A DNA stretch of 64,000 nucleotides from Collimonas fungivorans (GCF_001584145.1 NZ_CP013232.1:3844001-3908000), one strand, 5' to 3'; positions 18,741-28,397 are shown, counted from the stretch's first letter. Translations and numbers: made by a program. Notes: generated by a model from the sequence alone, not told the origin.

Positions 18741-19982
18741 CTAGATTTTGCCAAAAACCAGGGTGCCATTCGTGCCGCCAAAGCCGAATGAGTTTTTGAC
18801 CGCGATGTCTATTTTCATGTCCCGCGCAGTATTGGCGCAGTAATCAAGATCGCATTCAGGATCCTGGTTGAAAATATTGGTGGTCGGCGGCGAGATCTGA
18901 TTGTGCAAAGCCAGCACGGTAAACACCGACTCCAGGCCACCGGCGCCGCCCAGCAAATGGCCGGTCATCGACTTGGTCGAATTGACCACCAGTTTGTAAG
19001 CGTGGTCGCCGAAAGCCGCCTTGATCGCTTCCGTTTCGTTCTTGTCGCCCAGAGGGGTCGACGTACCGTGCGCATTCAGGTACTGCACCTGGTCAGGGTT
19101 GATGCCGGCATCGCGCAAGGCATTGCCTACGCAGCGACGCGGACCGTCCAGGCTTGGCGCAGTCATGTGGTAAGCATCGCCGCTCATGCCGAAGCCTAGC
19201 AGTTCCGCGTAAATCTTGGCGCCACGCGCCTTGGCGTGTTCGTATTCTTCGAGCACCAGCACGCCGGCGCCCTCGCCCAATACAAAACCGTCGCGGTCCT
19301 TGTCCCACGGACGCGAGGCGGTAGCGGGATCGTCATTACGCGCCGACAAGGCACGCGCCGACGCAAAACCGCCAACCCCCAGCGGCGATACGCTGGATTC
19401 CGCACCGCCGGCGATCATCACGTCGGCATCGCCGTACTGGATCATGCGGCCGGCTGCACCGATACAATGCAAGCCCGTGGTGCAGGCAGTCACGATCGCC
19501 AGATTCGGTCCTTTCAGACCGTATTTGATCGACAGGTTGCCGGAAATCATGTTGATGATCGATGCCGGGATGAAGAACGGACTGATCCGGCGCGGGCCGC
19601 GAGCAGTCAGTTCGGCATGCGTTTCTTCGATCAACGGCAAGCCGCCAATGCCGGAGCCGATGATGACGCCTATCCGCTCAGCATTAGTTTCAGTTACTTC
19701 CAGGCCACTGTCTTGCATCGCCTGCATCCCCGCCGCCATGCCATAGTGGATAAAAGTATCCATATGCCGTGCTTCTTTGGCGGGAATGTAATCTTCGATA
19801 TTGAAGCCCTTCACTTCTCCCGCAAAACGCGTGGAAAAAGCGGTGGCGTCAAACTTAGTGATGGCTGCGATCCCTGATTTGCCTGAGATAATCGCACTCC
19901 ACGCATCGGCAATCGTATTGCCGACCGGTGAAATGCAACCCAGGCCAGTGATCACAACGCGACGTTCACGTGTGCGGCTCAA
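18741..19982 (-). CDS. fabF: 3-oxoacyl-[acyl-carrier-protein] synthase II
   Basis: The elongating condensing enzyme of type II fatty-acid synthesis, adding malonyl-ACP units. The nucleophile Cys167 is in TACTTGLHC, and the two active-site His are in [11 protein letters not shown] and [10 protein letters not shown]. At 413 residues it has the thiolase-fold length. The start is a TTG with AGGAG six bases upstream. Its position directly after acpP (30 bases) is the conserved fab cluster order. Confidence 0.97.
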   Translation of the reverse strand: MSRTRERRVVITGLGCISPVGNTIADAWSAIISGKSGIAAITKFDATAFSTRFAGEVKGFNIEDYIPAKEARHMDTFIHYGMAAGMQAMQDSGLEVTETNAERIGVIIGSGIGGLPLIEETHAELTARGPRRISPFFIPASIINMISGNLSIKYGLKGPNLAIVTACTTGLHCIGAAGRMIQYGDADVMIAGGAESSVSPLGVGGFASARALSARNDDPATASRPWDKDRDGFVLGEGAGVLVLEEYEHAKARGAKIYAELLGFGMSGDAYHMTAPSLDGPRRCVGNALRDAGINPDQVQYLNAHGTSTPLGDKNETEAIKAAFGDHAYKLVVNSTKSMTGHLLGGAGGLESVFTVLALHNQISPPTTNIFNQDPECDLDYCANTARDMKIDIAVKNSFGFGGTNGTLVFGKI

Positions 19983-20012
19983 GCGGTTCTCCTGGATACA
20001 TTCAAAGCTTGC

Positions 20013-20252
20013 TTAGGCCTTAACGTGAGCCGTAGCGTAATCGATAGCCTGTTGCACTGTAGTGATCTTTTCAGCTTGTTCGTCAGGGATTTCCATTTCG
20101 AACTCATCTTCCAGCGCCATCACCAGTTCAACTGTATCGAGCGAATCAGCACCCAGGTCGTTGACAAACGACGACTCGGTCTTGATGTCAGCTTCTGCGA
20201 CGCCCAGTTGCTCAGCGACGATTTTTTTAACGCGTTGTTCGATATCGGACAT
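20013..20252 (-). CDS. acpP: Acyl carrier protein
   Basis: The 79-residue acidic carrier of fatty-acid synthesis. The phosphopantetheine attachment site is Ser37 in [11 protein letters not shown]; the AcpS enzyme that modifies it is encoded at 6263-6670. The start ATG has a strong GGAGG six bases upstream, fitting very high expression. The 235-base gap before it contains a dispersed palindromic repeat, so acpP may have a separate promoter besides read-through from fabG. Confidence 0.98.
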   Translation of the reverse strand: MSDIEQRVKKIVAEQLGVAEADIKTESSFVNDLGADSLDTVELVMALEDEFEMEIPDEQAEKITTVQQAIDYATAHVKA

Positions 20253-20392
20253 GTGATGCCTCCATTAGGTTACAGAAAGTGCGCGCATTTTAGCAGGTTT
20301 GCGCATTGAAAATTTACTTTCGACATTAGTCTTTAATATTTAACAAAACTACGTCAAAAGCTTCTAAATAGGTACAACTTACATTTAACAAC

Positions 20393-20467
20393 CGTAGGGT
20401 GGGCACAAATGCCCACGCGAACCCCGGCTTCAAATCACAACTGATGGGCACTGCATGCCCACCCCAC
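20393..20467. repeat. Dispersed palindromic repeat, copy 1
   Basis: One end reads CGTAGGGTGGGCACAAATGC and the other, inverted, ends TGCCCACCCCAC. Each end is itself a small hairpin (GGGCA-loop-TGCCC). The element lies between fabG and acpP. The same ends recur at 39502-39617 and 51763-51921. Confidence 0.75.
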
Positions 20468-20487
20468 AACTTGCTTCAGCTCACGCT

Positions 20488-21257
20488 TCAACTCATATAC
20501 ATGCCGCCATTTACGTGCAAAGTGCTGCCCGTAATGTAGCCGGCCTGCGGCGACGCCAGGAAAACCACAGCCGCCGCCACGTCTTCCGCGGCGCCCAGCC
20601 GTCCCAGCGGGATCTGCTGCAGCAATGCCGCGTGCTGCTCTTCACCCAGGGACTTGGTCATGTCGGTATCGATAAAACCTGGCGCAACGCAGTTGACCGT
20701 AATATTGCGGCTGCCGATCTCGCGCGCCAGCGCACGGCTCATGCCGGAGACCCCGGCCTTGGCAGCAGCATAATTCATTTGCCCGGATTGCCGGCCGAAC
20801 CGACCACCGAAGTGATATTGATGATGCGGCCATGCTTGGCCTTCATCATGCCACGCAAGACGGCGCGCGACAAACGCGCCACCGCGGTCAGGTTGGTGGA
20901 AATGACGGCGTCCCAGTCCTCGTCCTTCATGCGCATCGCCAGCTGATCCTTGGTGATGCCTGCATTATTGACAAGAATCGACAATCCGCCGAATTCCTTA
21001 TGCGCCAGCTCGACCGCCGCCGCACAGCCGGCTGCATCGTTCACATCCAGCACGATGCCGCGGCCATTGCCCGGCTGGCTAGCCTCCAGGTATTCGGCGA
21101 TTGCCGCCGCACCAGCCTCGGAAGTTGCCGTGCCGACCACTTTGGCGCCACGCTGCAGCAACTGCAACGCAATGGCCCGGCCGATGCCGCGCGATGCGCC
21201 GGTAACCAAAGCTACCTGGCCACTCAAATCCTGCAAAACGGTATTTGGTAAAGTCAC
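20488..21257 (-). pseudogene. fabG: 3-oxoacyl-ACP reductase FabG, split by a frameshift
   Basis: The NADPH-dependent ketoreductase of fatty-acid synthesis. The first frame (GTG start at 21257) carries the Rossmann motif VTGASRGIGRA, NNAG and the catalytic Ser in INITSVVGS, then stops after GNPGK. The second frame (ATG at 20778 down to 20488) resumes with NYAAAKAG, holding catalytic Tyr and Lys, and ends NGGMYMS. One extra C near 20780 would read [12 protein letters not shown] and give about 256 residues. The stop and the new ATG overlap as ATGA. Because fabG is normally essential, a base-call error is the simplest reading. It overlaps the fabD stop by 3 bases. Confidence 0.85.
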
Positions 21258-22186
21258 TTGAAAGTCTCCAACATTTTATCCAGCGACGCCTGGTCGACAA
21301 TCATGTCGCCGATCAGGCTGTCATTAATACGCTTGGTCAAGCCAGCAAGAACCTTGCCCGGACCGCATTCCACCACATGGGTGACGCCTTCGGCGGCAAT
21401 TTTCTGCACCGTTTCCACCCAGCGCACCGGGCTGGCTGCCTGCCGCACCAGCGCATCCTTGATGGCTGCCGGATCATTGACGATGGCGACATCGACGTTA
21501 TTGATCAGTGCAATCTGCGGCGCGGCAAAAACCAGGTCTTGCATGTATTCACGCAAACGATCCGATGCCGGCTTCAGCAACGAGGAATGAAATGGGGCCG
21601 ATACCGGCAATGGCAAGGCACGTTTTGCACCTTTTTCCTTGGCAGCAGCGCAAGCCCGCTCTATCGCTCCCTTGTGGCCGGCGATGACCACCTGCGCCGG
21701 CGCATTGAAATTCACCGCCTCGACGATTTCGCCCTGGGCAGCCGCCGCGCAGACCGCACGCACGTCTTCATCCGCCAGACCCAGAATAACCGCCATGCCG
21801 CCCTGCCCGACCGGCACCGCTTGCTGCATCGCCTGTGCCCGGAACCGCACCAGCGGCACAGCATCCTTGAACGCGATCACGCCGGCGGCGACCAGCGCCG
21901 AATATTCGCCCAGGCTGTGCCCGGCCACCAGCGCCGGCGCCTTGCCGCCGGCAGCCAGCCAGGCCCGGTAGCAGGCGACTGCTGCGGTCAGCATGACCGG
22001 CTGCGTATTGGTAGTCAGGTCCAGCTCTTCTTTCGGCCCTTCGGCAATCAGCTTGCCGAGATCGAACTGCAGCGCCTCGGAAGCTTCTGCGACAGTATCT
22101 TTTACTACCGGGTTATCGGCAAAACCGTTCAGCATGCCAACGGCTTGCGAACCCTGGCCCGGAAAAACAAACGCGAATTTATTCAT
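21254..22186 (-). CDS. fabD: Malonyl-CoA--ACP transacylase
   Basis: Loads malonyl groups onto ACP for chain elongation. The nucleophile Ser91 sits in GHSLGEY, with the oxyanion-region GQGSQ at residues 10-14; the partner His is in the later AVPFHS-type segment (VSAPFHSSLL). The length of 310 residues is standard. It is placed between fabH and fabG in the conserved cluster, with its last bases overlapping the fabG GTG start. Confidence 0.97.
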   Translation of the reverse strand: MNKFAFVFPGQGSQAVGMLNGFADNPVVKDTVAEASEALQFDLGKLIAEGPKEELDLTTNTQPVMLTAAVACYRAWLAAGGKAPALVAGHSLGEYSALVAAGVIAFKDAVPLVRFRAQAMQQAVPVGQGGMAVILGLADEDVRAVCAAAAQGEIVEAVNFNAPAQVVIAGHKGAIERACAAAKEKGAKRALPLPVSAPFHSSLLKPASDRLREYMQDLVFAAPQIALINNVDVAIVNDPAAIKDALVRQAASPVRWVETVQKIAAEGVTHVVECGPGKVLAGLTKRINDSLIGDMIVDQASLDKMLETFK

Positions 22187-22281
22187 GCCTTACCTAAATG
22201 GGTATCAAATTTATCAAACAGCTTGCCGCGATGCCATGACCGCAGAGCGGGCCGCGAGCAACGCTTCCGCACTCAAGGTCC

Positions 22282-23268
22282 TTACATGCGGGCCAGGATG
22301 GCGCCCCAGGTAAAGCCGCCGCCTACGCCTTCCATCATGACGTTGTGGCCGGGCTTGACGCGGCCATCGCGTACAGCCTGGTCCAGCGCCAGCGGAATCG
22401 AAGCTGCCGAAGTATTGCCATGCTGGTCCACCGTCACCACCATGCGCTCGTTGTCCAGGCCCAGTTTGCGGGCGGTGCTTTGCATGATGCGGATATTGGC
22501 CTGGTGCGGAATCAGCCAGTCGATCTCGGAAGCCGACATGCCGGCTATCTGCAAGGTTTCGTTGGCGACTTTTTCCAATACCGAGACCGCCAGCTTGAAT
22601 ACTGCCTGGCCGTCCATATACAAATAAGCGCTGCCCTCGACCACGCCGGAATTGACCTTGCCGGGAACGCACAGGATGTCCTTGTGGCGGCCGTCGGCAT
22701 GCAGCTTGGTGGCGAGAATGCCTGGCTCGGCGGAAGCTGTCATGACTACCGCTCCGGCGCCGTCGCCAAACAGCACGCAAGTGGTGCGGTCTTCAAAATT
22801 CAGGATGCGCGAAAAAACCTCGGTGCCGATCACCAGCACGTTCTTGTGCGCACCGGACTTGATGAAGCTGTCCGCGATCGACACTGCATACACAAAGCCG
22901 CTGCACACCGCCTGCACATCAAAGGCCGCGCCGCCGTTGACGATGCCGAGCTTTTGCTGCACTACGCAGGCAGTGCTGGGGAAACCGCCGAAATGATCGG
23001 GAGTCGAAGTAGCGACGATCACCAGGTCGATATCGTCGGGCTGCATGTGCGCCATGTCCAGCGCCTGCCTGGCTGCTGCTACCGCGAGATCGCTGGATTG
23101 CACATCGGCTTCAGCGTAATGGCGCGCGGCGATGCCGCTGCGGGAGAAAATCCATTCATGCGATGTCTCTATGCCCTTCGCGGCAAGCTGCGCAGTGAGT
23201 TCCTGGTTGCTTACCCGTTTCGGCGGCAAATAGCTGCCGGTACCGACAATTTTGCTATATGTAGTCAT
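22282..23268 (-). CDS. fabH: 3-oxoacyl-[acyl-carrier-protein] synthase III
   Basis: Starts fatty-acid synthesis by condensing acetyl-CoA with malonyl-ACP. The catalytic triad is visible: Cys122 in QAVCSGF, His in IPHQANIRI, and Asn in [12 protein letters not shown]. At 328 residues the length is standard. The ATG overlaps the plsX stop by 4 bases, so the two are probably translationally coupled. Confidence 0.97.
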   Translation of the reverse strand: MTTYSKIVGTGSYLPPKRVSNQELTAQLAAKGIETSHEWIFSRSGIAARHYAEADVQSSDLAVAAARQALDMAHMQPDDIDLVIVATSTPDHFGGFPSTACVVQQKLGIVNGGAAFDVQAVCSGFVYAVSIADSFIKSGAHKNVLVIGTEVFSRILNFEDRTTCVLFGDGAGAVVMTASAEPGILATKLHADGRHKDILCVPGKVNSGVVEGSAYLYMDGQAVFKLAVSVLEKVANETLQIAGMSASEIDWLIPHQANIRIMQSTARKLGLDNERMVVTVDQHGNTSAASIPLALDQAVRDGRVKPGHNVMMEGVGGGFTWGAILARM

Positions 23269-24356
23269 GCTGTCTTTTGTTGGGTTGATTCAGTATTAAC
23301 GATTTCGCCCGATCCGCCATCCGCAGTGTCGGCCTGCGGCATCAGCTCCGCAATCGTGGTCGCAATACGAGACAATACATCATATTTGGCTGCATCGAAT
23401 GCACGCTGTATGGCCCACTCGTAGCCATAGGCGTCGGCGCCGCCGTGACTCTTGAAAACCAGTCCGCGCAAACCCAGCAGGCTGGCGCCGTTATAACGCG
23501 AAGGATTCAGGCGGCGCGAGATGGCCTTGATGGCGCCGCGGGCGATGACCGCGCCCAGCATGTTCAGGATGCCGCTCTTGAATTCAGTCGTTAACACCGT
23601 CTTGACGAAACGGCCCAGGCCTTCGGAAGCCTTGAGCGTGACATTGCCGACAAAACCGTCACAGACGACGATGTCGGTAGTGCCTTCGAAGATATCGTTG
23701 CCTTCGACATTGCCGTAGAAATTCAGGATGCCTTTTTCATGGTCGGCGCGCAGCAGTTCCGCCGTCTGCTTGACCACTTCATTGCCCTTGATCGCTTCTT
23801 CGCCGACATTCAGCAAACCGATCGTCGGCCGCGGCTTGCCTTCCATGGCCGACACCAGGGCCGATCCCATCAAGGCAAACTGGTGCAGGTGCAAGGCTTC
23901 GCAATCGACGTTGGCGCCCAGGTCGAGCATGTAGGTCGGACCATCTTTCTGGTTAGGGAGAATGGTGCAGATCGCCGGGCGGTCAACGCCGTGCAAGGTT
24001 TTCAGAAGATAGCGGGAAACCGCCATCAAGGCGCCGGTATTGCCAGCCGACACGCATGCCTGCACCTGCTGGTCTTTGACCAGGCGCAGGGCGACACGCA
24101 TCGAGGAATCTTTTTTGCGGCGTAACGCGGTTTCGATGGAATCGTCCATCGTCACCACTTCCGATGCATGGTGCACCGATAAACGCGGATGGGAACTGGC
24201 CTTGTGCTTTTTCAGTTGCGCCCGGATTTCTTCCTCAAGGCCAACCAGCACCAACTCGGCCTCAGGCTCGCGATTGGCAAATGAAACTGCGGCAGGAACG
24301 GTAACCGACGGGCCGTGATCGCCACCCATGCAGTCGATAGAAATTTTGATTGTCAT
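23265..24356 (-). CDS. plsX: Phosphate acyltransferase
   Basis: Converts acyl-ACP to acyl-phosphate for phosphatidic-acid synthesis by PlsY. The N-terminus [12 protein letters not shown] is the family hallmark, and the C-terminal region has [21 protein letters not shown]. The length is 363 residues. It follows rpmF after a terminator-like hairpin and couples directly into fabH; rpmF-plsX-fabH order is widely conserved. Confidence 0.96.
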   Translation of the reverse strand: MTIKISIDCMGGDHGPSVTVPAAVSFANREPEAELVLVGLEEEIRAQLKKHKASSHPRLSVHHASEVVTMDDSIETALRRKKDSSMRVALRLVKDQQVQACVSAGNTGALMAVSRYLLKTLHGVDRPAICTILPNQKDGPTYMLDLGANVDCEALHLHQFALMGSALVSAMEGKPRPTIGLLNVGEEAIKGNEVVKQTAELLRADHEKGILNFYGNVEGNDIFEGTTDIVVCDGFVGNVTLKASEGLGRFVKTVLTTEFKSGILNMLGAVIARGAIKAISRRLNPSRYNGASLLGLRGLVFKSHGGADAYGYEWAIQRAFDAAKYDVLSRIATTIAELMPQADTADGGSGEIVNTESTQQKTA

Positions 24357-24441
24357 TGTTTTGATTCAGTGCCTACTCTAAGCCGTATTATGAGGCAGAT
24401 TGGGCGCGATTCAAAATGACGCAAGGAATTATTCTGCATAC

Positions 24442-24473
24442 AAAAACGGCGCCCTGAGAAACTCATCGCGCCG
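24442..24473 (-). terminator. Terminator or attenuator between rpmF and plsX
   Basis: On the minus strand CGGCGC pairs with GCGCCG (24468-24473 with 24447-24452), with an inner TGAG/CTCA stem, then TTTTTG. It lies between the rpmF stop and the plsX start, so it may uncouple the abundant ribosomal protein from the lipid genes by partial termination. Confidence 0.75.
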
Positions 24474-24505
24474 CCTTCGACCTGCATCGCAAGAACAAGT
24501 AAGTA

Positions 24506-24688
24506 TTACTCGTCGTTCTTGGTCTTCAACACTTTACGGCCACGGTAAAAGCCGTTCGGGCTGATGTGGTGGCGCAGATGCGTTTCACCAGTCGTTGGCT
24601 CGATAGCCAGCGGAGGTGCAACCAGAAAATCGTGGGCACGGTGCATGCCGCGCTTGGATGGGGTCTTCTTATTTTGTTGAACTGCCAT
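24506..24688 (-). CDS. rpmF: 50S ribosomal protein L32
   Basis: A 60-residue basic ribosomal protein of the large subunit. The start [20 protein letters not shown] and the C-terminal GFYRGRKVL are diagnostic. The Cys pairs of zinc-binding L32 forms are absent, which is normal for many proteobacteria. It is preceded by the DUF177 gene, the conserved partner. Confidence 0.98.
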   Translation of the reverse strand: MAVQQNKKTPSKRGMHRAHDFLVAPPLAIEPTTGETHLRHHISPNGFYRGRKVLKTKNDE

Positions 24689-24890
24689 GATAACTCCTGC
24701 TTTCTTAAGATCTTAAAGTTTAACATATCCAACCCTCAGAACAGGGAAAGGCTGGATATTCCTGCCGCGTTTGTGCGCGGATTTTACTACCTATTGCCAC
24801 ACCTTAGTCACACGGAATCACATTCATGTGAAAATCAGCGCGACAAATTTACCGCAATTCTTTACTAAATCCATTTACTGCCGCTGCTAT

Positions 24891-25391
24891 TTACTGCTGC
24901 TTCAAATTCTTGAGCATCGCGAACGGCGACTCTTTCCTGGCGCTCTTCAAGCCCTCAAGCGCAGACTGGTCCGGGCAAACCGGATGCTTCGGCGACAGCG
25001 GCAAGGCCAGCAGAGCCTCATCCTCAACCAGTTCAACGATATTCAGTGTTTTAGTGCCGACGATGACATCAATCTCGTCATTATCAAGCAGCGCATCGAT
25101 CGCATCGGCGCTTTCTTCGTCTTTTGCCAGCACCAGAACCGATTCCGAATCGATATCGAAAGCGAACGGCGTCAGGCAGCGCTGGCACATGATCTTGGTC
25201 GAACCGCTGACAGTCAGCGTCAGTTGCGGATGTCCCAACTGATCGGCGCCGCCAACCAGGATCCAATGCAGGGTGCCGGAGCGATCCGCAGTCTCAGCCG
25301 AGAGGCGGCTCAGATCGGCCACCAGCACATCGCCTTCACGGCGCTCTTTATGGCGGGCATACTCAAAGGCGTCGATGACAAAAGCACTCAT
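24891..25391 (-). CDS. DUF177/YceD family protein
   Basis: A 166-residue protein of the YceD (DUF177) family, a conserved partner of rpmF that is linked to 23S rRNA accumulation in plants and bacteria. The CxxC pair MCQRCLTPF at mid-protein, and the later C in KHPVCPDQSALEGL, are family features. It is the first gene of the DUF177-rpmF-plsX-fab transcription unit, downstream of a good promoter match. Confidence 0.92.
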   Translation of the reverse strand: MSAFVIDAFEYARHKERREGDVLVADLSRLSAETADRSGTLHWILVGGADQLGHPQLTLTVSGSTKIMCQRCLTPFAFDIDSESVLVLAKDEESADAIDALLDNDEIDVIVGTKTLNIVELVEDEALLALPLSPKHPVCPDQSALEGLKSARKESPFAMLKNLKQQ

Positions 25392-25428
25392 AATATAGCC
25401 AAACCCAGCCGAACCCGGAAAACCTGCG

Positions 25429-25458
25429 ATAATAACAGCCTTTTCCCTTATTCGTCAA
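25429..25458 (-). promoter_or_regulatory. Promoter of the DUF177-rpmF-(plsX-fab) unit
   Basis: On the minus strand TTGACG (25453-25458), an 18-base spacer, then TATTAT (25429-25434). Five of six bases match in each hexamer. The -35 lies inside a 9-bp inverted repeat (25454-25462 with 25478-25486) whose other arm contains a TTGACC facing maf. Confidence 0.7.
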
Positions 25459-25548
25459 AGTGTTAGCGCGTTTTCCGCACTTTGACCGCCATTTGCCGGG
25501 ATTTTACCGTTCTGCAATCGCAGAAACAACAAATAAACAATAAAAACC

Positions 25549-26208
25549 ATGGCTTCTTTACAACAAACCATCTCTTCCAAGGCATCCCTGCCGCGCCTGA
25601 TCCTCGGCTCCAGCTCGAAATACCGCAAGGAATTGCTTTCCCGGCTGCACATCCCGTTTGACGTGATCGTCCCGGATATCGACGAGACACCCCATCCCGG
25701 CGAGAGTCCGCAAGCCACCGCCCTGCGCCTGGCCCTGGAAAAGGCGCGCACGGTGGCGCTGGCGGCGCCAAATGCGCTGGTGATCGGCTCCGACCAGGTG
25801 GCGACGCTGGATGGCGAGCAGATCGGCAAACCCGGCAATCACCAGAACGCCCTGGCGCAACTGCAGAAGATGCGCGGCCGCCGCGTCATTTTCCACACCG
25901 CGCTGTGCCTGTGGGACAGCCGCCACAGCCGCCACAGCCAGCCCGAGCAGGCCGCGCAGATAGAAAACATCCAGACCTTCGTCACTTTCCGCGACTTGCC
26001 CGACGCCGAGCTGGACGCCTACTTGCGCATCGAACAACCCTATGACTGCGCTGGCAGCGCAAAAAATGAAGGGCTGGGCATCGCCATTCTGGAAAAGATC
26101 GAAAGCACCGATCCCACTGCCCTCACCGGTTTGCCATTAATTGCGCTGACCGGTATGCTGCGCCGCGCTGCTTTCCCATTTTTCCGCCTTCCCATTTTCA
26201 CTAAATAG
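25549..26208 (+). CDS. Maf-like nucleotide pyrophosphatase (YceF-type)
   Basis: A house-cleaning nucleoside triphosphate pyrophosphatase. Members of this subgroup act on 7-methyl-GTP and related modified nucleotides. The N-terminal motif LILGSSSKYRKELLSRL carries the substrate-binding SSSxxR; ETPHPGE and IGSDQVA with the catalytic Asp follow. The length of 219 residues is slightly long because of an insertion with tandem RHS repeats near residue 126 (DSRHSRHSQ). It diverges from DUF177-rpmF and is followed by the RsmI paralogue after 6 bases. Confidence 0.92.
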   Translation: MASLQQTISSKASLPRLILGSSSKYRKELLSRLHIPFDVIVPDIDETPHPGESPQATALRLALEKARTVALAAPNALVIGSDQVATLDGEQIGKPGNHQNALAQLQKMRGRRVIFHTALCLWDSRHSRHSQPEQAAQIENIQTFVTFRDLPDAELDAYLRIEQPYDCAGSAKNEGLGIAILEKIESTDPTALTGLPLIALTGMLRRAAFPFFRLPIFTK

Positions 26209-26214
26209 ACCGAC

Positions 26215-26970
26215 ATGCCAGGTACCCTGTATTTAATCCCCAACACCTTGGGCCAAAACGAGACAGCATCCCCGGCTGCCGCGCTGGCAGCCGTGATCCC
26301 GCAAGAAGTACAGGCGCTTACCGCCAGGCTCGATTATTTCATTGCAGAAAATGCAAAGACCACGCGCGCTTTCCTGAAGCTGATCGATGCGGCCCAGTCG
26401 CTAGCCAAACCGTTGCAGGAAATCCAGATCGCCGAACTCAACGTCAATACCGCCAGCGCTGCATTGCCTGCCTTGCTGGCTCCGCTCCTTGCCGGCCAGG
26501 ACGCCGGCCTGATCTCTGAAGCCGGCGTGCCGGCAGTCGCCGATCCCGGCGCCAACCTGGTACGGCTGGCTCATGCGCAAGGCATCCAGGTGCGGCCATT
26601 GGTAGGCCCGTCGTCGTTGCTGCTGGCCGTCATGAGCAGCGGCCTGAACGGCCAGAGCTTCGCCTTCAACGGCTACCTGCCCACCGATGCCGAACAGCGC
26701 AGCAAACGCATCAAGGCGCTGGAATTACGTTCGCGCCAGGAACAGCAAACGCAATTGTTCATCGAAACGCCATACCGCAACAGCGCTTTCCTGGAAGCCC
26801 TGGCCAGCGCCTGCCAGCCCGGCACGCTGATTTGCGTAGCTACCGACCTGACGCTCGCCACTGAAACCATCAGGACCCAGACTGCCGCAAAATGGAAGGC
26901 CGCCCTGGCGGCAGGGAAACATCCCGATTTCCATAAAAAACCAACCGTGTTCCTGTTCCTGGCCCAATAG
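26215..26970 (+). CDS. SAM-dependent methyltransferase, RsmI-like (tetrapyrrole methylase fold)
   Basis: A 251-residue member of the tetrapyrrole/RsmI methylase family. The segments LYLIPNTLG, ISEAGVPAVADPGANLVRLA and GPSSLLLAVMSSGLNGQ are characteristic; the GVPxxxDPG loop binds SAM. RsmI 2'-O-methylates C1402 of 16S rRNA, but this shorter type beside maf is a paralogue and its target is not established. It is co-oriented with maf and separated by only 6 bases. Confidence 0.88.
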   Translation: MPGTLYLIPNTLGQNETASPAAALAAVIPQEVQALTARLDYFIAENAKTTRAFLKLIDAAQSLAKPLQEIQIAELNVNTASAALPALLAPLLAGQDAGLISEAGVPAVADPGANLVRLAHAQGIQVRPLVGPSSLLLAVMSSGLNGQSFAFNGYLPTDAEQRSKRIKALELRSRQEQQTQLFIETPYRNSAFLEALASACQPGTLICVATDLTLATETIRTQTAAKWKAALAAGKHPDFHKKPTVFLFLAQ

Positions 26971-27365
26971 GGTATTGCATACAGCGTCATTACATACAAC
27001 GCAAAACGGCGACGGTATTGCGCCGTCGCCGTATTTGCCTGTCCCGAAAGACATTTATGTTGAGAAGTCGAAAACTTCTCGGTGCCGCATCCGAGATGCG
27101 GGGGGTTTGTCCGGTAGTAATTGCGCTACTCCAAAACAAGGGGTTGTATTGCGCTGGAGTGACTCTTTGCTATCGAAACAATCTCAATCTGTATGGTGAT
27201 GGGTTTTGGTATTCCGATAATCGCCCCCTCCGTTCGCTGTTCCTCGAGTACCTTTAATATACGACAGGATCGCGAAGATACAAGGCCGATTATGGTATTA
27301 CCATATGCCGGTTTCCACTTTGATATTTTCCTTAAAGCCCGCCCGGCAGCGGCCTTGTTTGAAAC
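26971..27365. other. Structured intergenic region with at least five hairpins
   Basis: No convincing protein gene is present. Successive perfect stems are 27007-27015/27023-27031 (9 bp, probable end of the rsmI transcript), 27062-27068/27074-27080 (7 bp, loop CGAAA), 27085-27090/27096-27101 (6 bp), and 27128-27133/27155-27160 (6 bp) with an inner ACAA-GGGG-TTGT hairpin. A GTAG/CTAC arm lies between the last two. The density suggests a small RNA or a repeat cluster. It does not match the RNase P RNA or tmRNA landmarks that I know. Confidence 0.45.
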
Positions 27366-28343
27366 TTAACGCATGCTTGGCTTCACGTTATTCATCAGCG
27401 ACTGCACAACACCGGCGCCCATCGCCACGCCGAATTTTTTCAGCACGCGTTCAGGCAAACCTTCGCTCTTGGTGTAATCGACAATATCTTCCTGCTTCAA
27501 GACATCGCGCGCCACACTGTCTACCGTGCCGTAACCGTCGGCCAGGCCCATCTCGACTGCCTTGGAGCCGCTCCAGAACAGGCCCGAGAAAGTTTCCGGC
27601 GTTTCTTTCAGGCGCGTGCCGCGGCCCTTGCGCACTACGTCGATGAACTGCTGGTGGATTTCCGCCAGCATGGTTTGCGCATAACCTTTCTGGGTCGCGC
27701 TCATCGGGCTGAACGGATCGAGGAAGCCTTTGTTCTCGCCGGCAGTCAGCAGGCGCCGCTCGACGCCGACCTTATCCATCAGGCCGGTGAAACCGAAGCC
27801 ATCCATCAGCACGCCGATGGAACCGACGATGCTGGCCTTGTTGACATAAATCTTGTCGGCCGCGGCGGCAATGTAATAACCGCCCGAGGCGCACATTTCG
27901 TCGACCACCACATACAGCGGCTTGTTCGGATATTCCTTGCGCAGGCGCGCGATTTCATCGTTGATGATGCCGGCCTGCACCGGGCTGCCGCCAGGGCTGT
28001 TGATGCGCAATATCACGCCGACCGAATCGTCCGCGGCGAATGCGTTGTCAAGCGCCGGCACCACCACGCCGGCCGAACCGTTGCCTTCCGATTCGATCGC
28101 GCCGTTGATCTTGACCAGCGCCGTATGCGCGCCGACTGTCTGCGTATCCGAGCCTTCGTAATTCATGCCGAGCCACACCCCGAAGACAATCAGGCTGATC
28201 ACGGCCAGCTTGAAAAAAATCCCCCAGCGGCGGCGCGCGCGCTGCTCGCGCAACGACGCGAACGCCAGCTTCTCCAGCAGTTCGCGCTCCCAGCCTTCTT
28301 TTTTGGCGGGCATGGTCGCATTCTCAAAATCGTTATTGCTCAT
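27366..28343 (-). CDS. S49 family signal peptide peptidase (SppA-like)
   Basis: A membrane-bound serine protease that degrades signal peptides or membrane proteins. A single N-terminal membrane span (about residues 42-60 of this model, FFKLAVISLIVFGVWLGMN) is followed by the protease domain with RINSPGGSPVQAG, the nucleophile Ser in EMCASGGYYIAAAADKI, and NKASIVGSIGV. At about 325 residues it is the short, single-domain form. Several starts are possible (GTG 28355, ATG 28352, ATG 28343); I used the last, MSNNDFENATMP. The Rieske gene lies upstream with a 54-base gap. Confidence 0.9.
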   Translation of the reverse strand: MSNNDFENATMPAKKEGWERELLEKLAFASLREQRARRRWGIFFKLAVISLIVFGVWLGMNYEGSDTQTVGAHTALVKINGAIESEGNGSAGVVVPALDNAFAADDSVGVILRINSPGGSPVQAGIINDEIARLRKEYPNKPLYVVVDEMCASGGYYIAAAADKIYVNKASIVGSIGVLMDGFGFTGLMDKVGVERRLLTAGENKGFLDPFSPMSATQKGYAQTMLAEIHQQFIDVVRKGRGTRLKETPETFSGLFWSGSKAVEMGLADGYGTVDSVARDVLKQEDIVDYTKSEGLPERVLKKFGVAMGAGVVQSLMNNVKPSMR

Positions 28344-28397
28344 GGCGTTCATCACTCACTTCGTTTATCCGAAATCGTTATTGAATACGCCAGCCTG

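Noticed and set aside
26971..27365. RNase P RNA (rnpB), tmRNA or 6S RNA
   Set aside because: rnpB often lies near rsmI, but the conserved GAGGAAAGTCCG and ACAGAAA landmarks are missing. I could not match a tmRNA tag frame or a 6S closing stem either.
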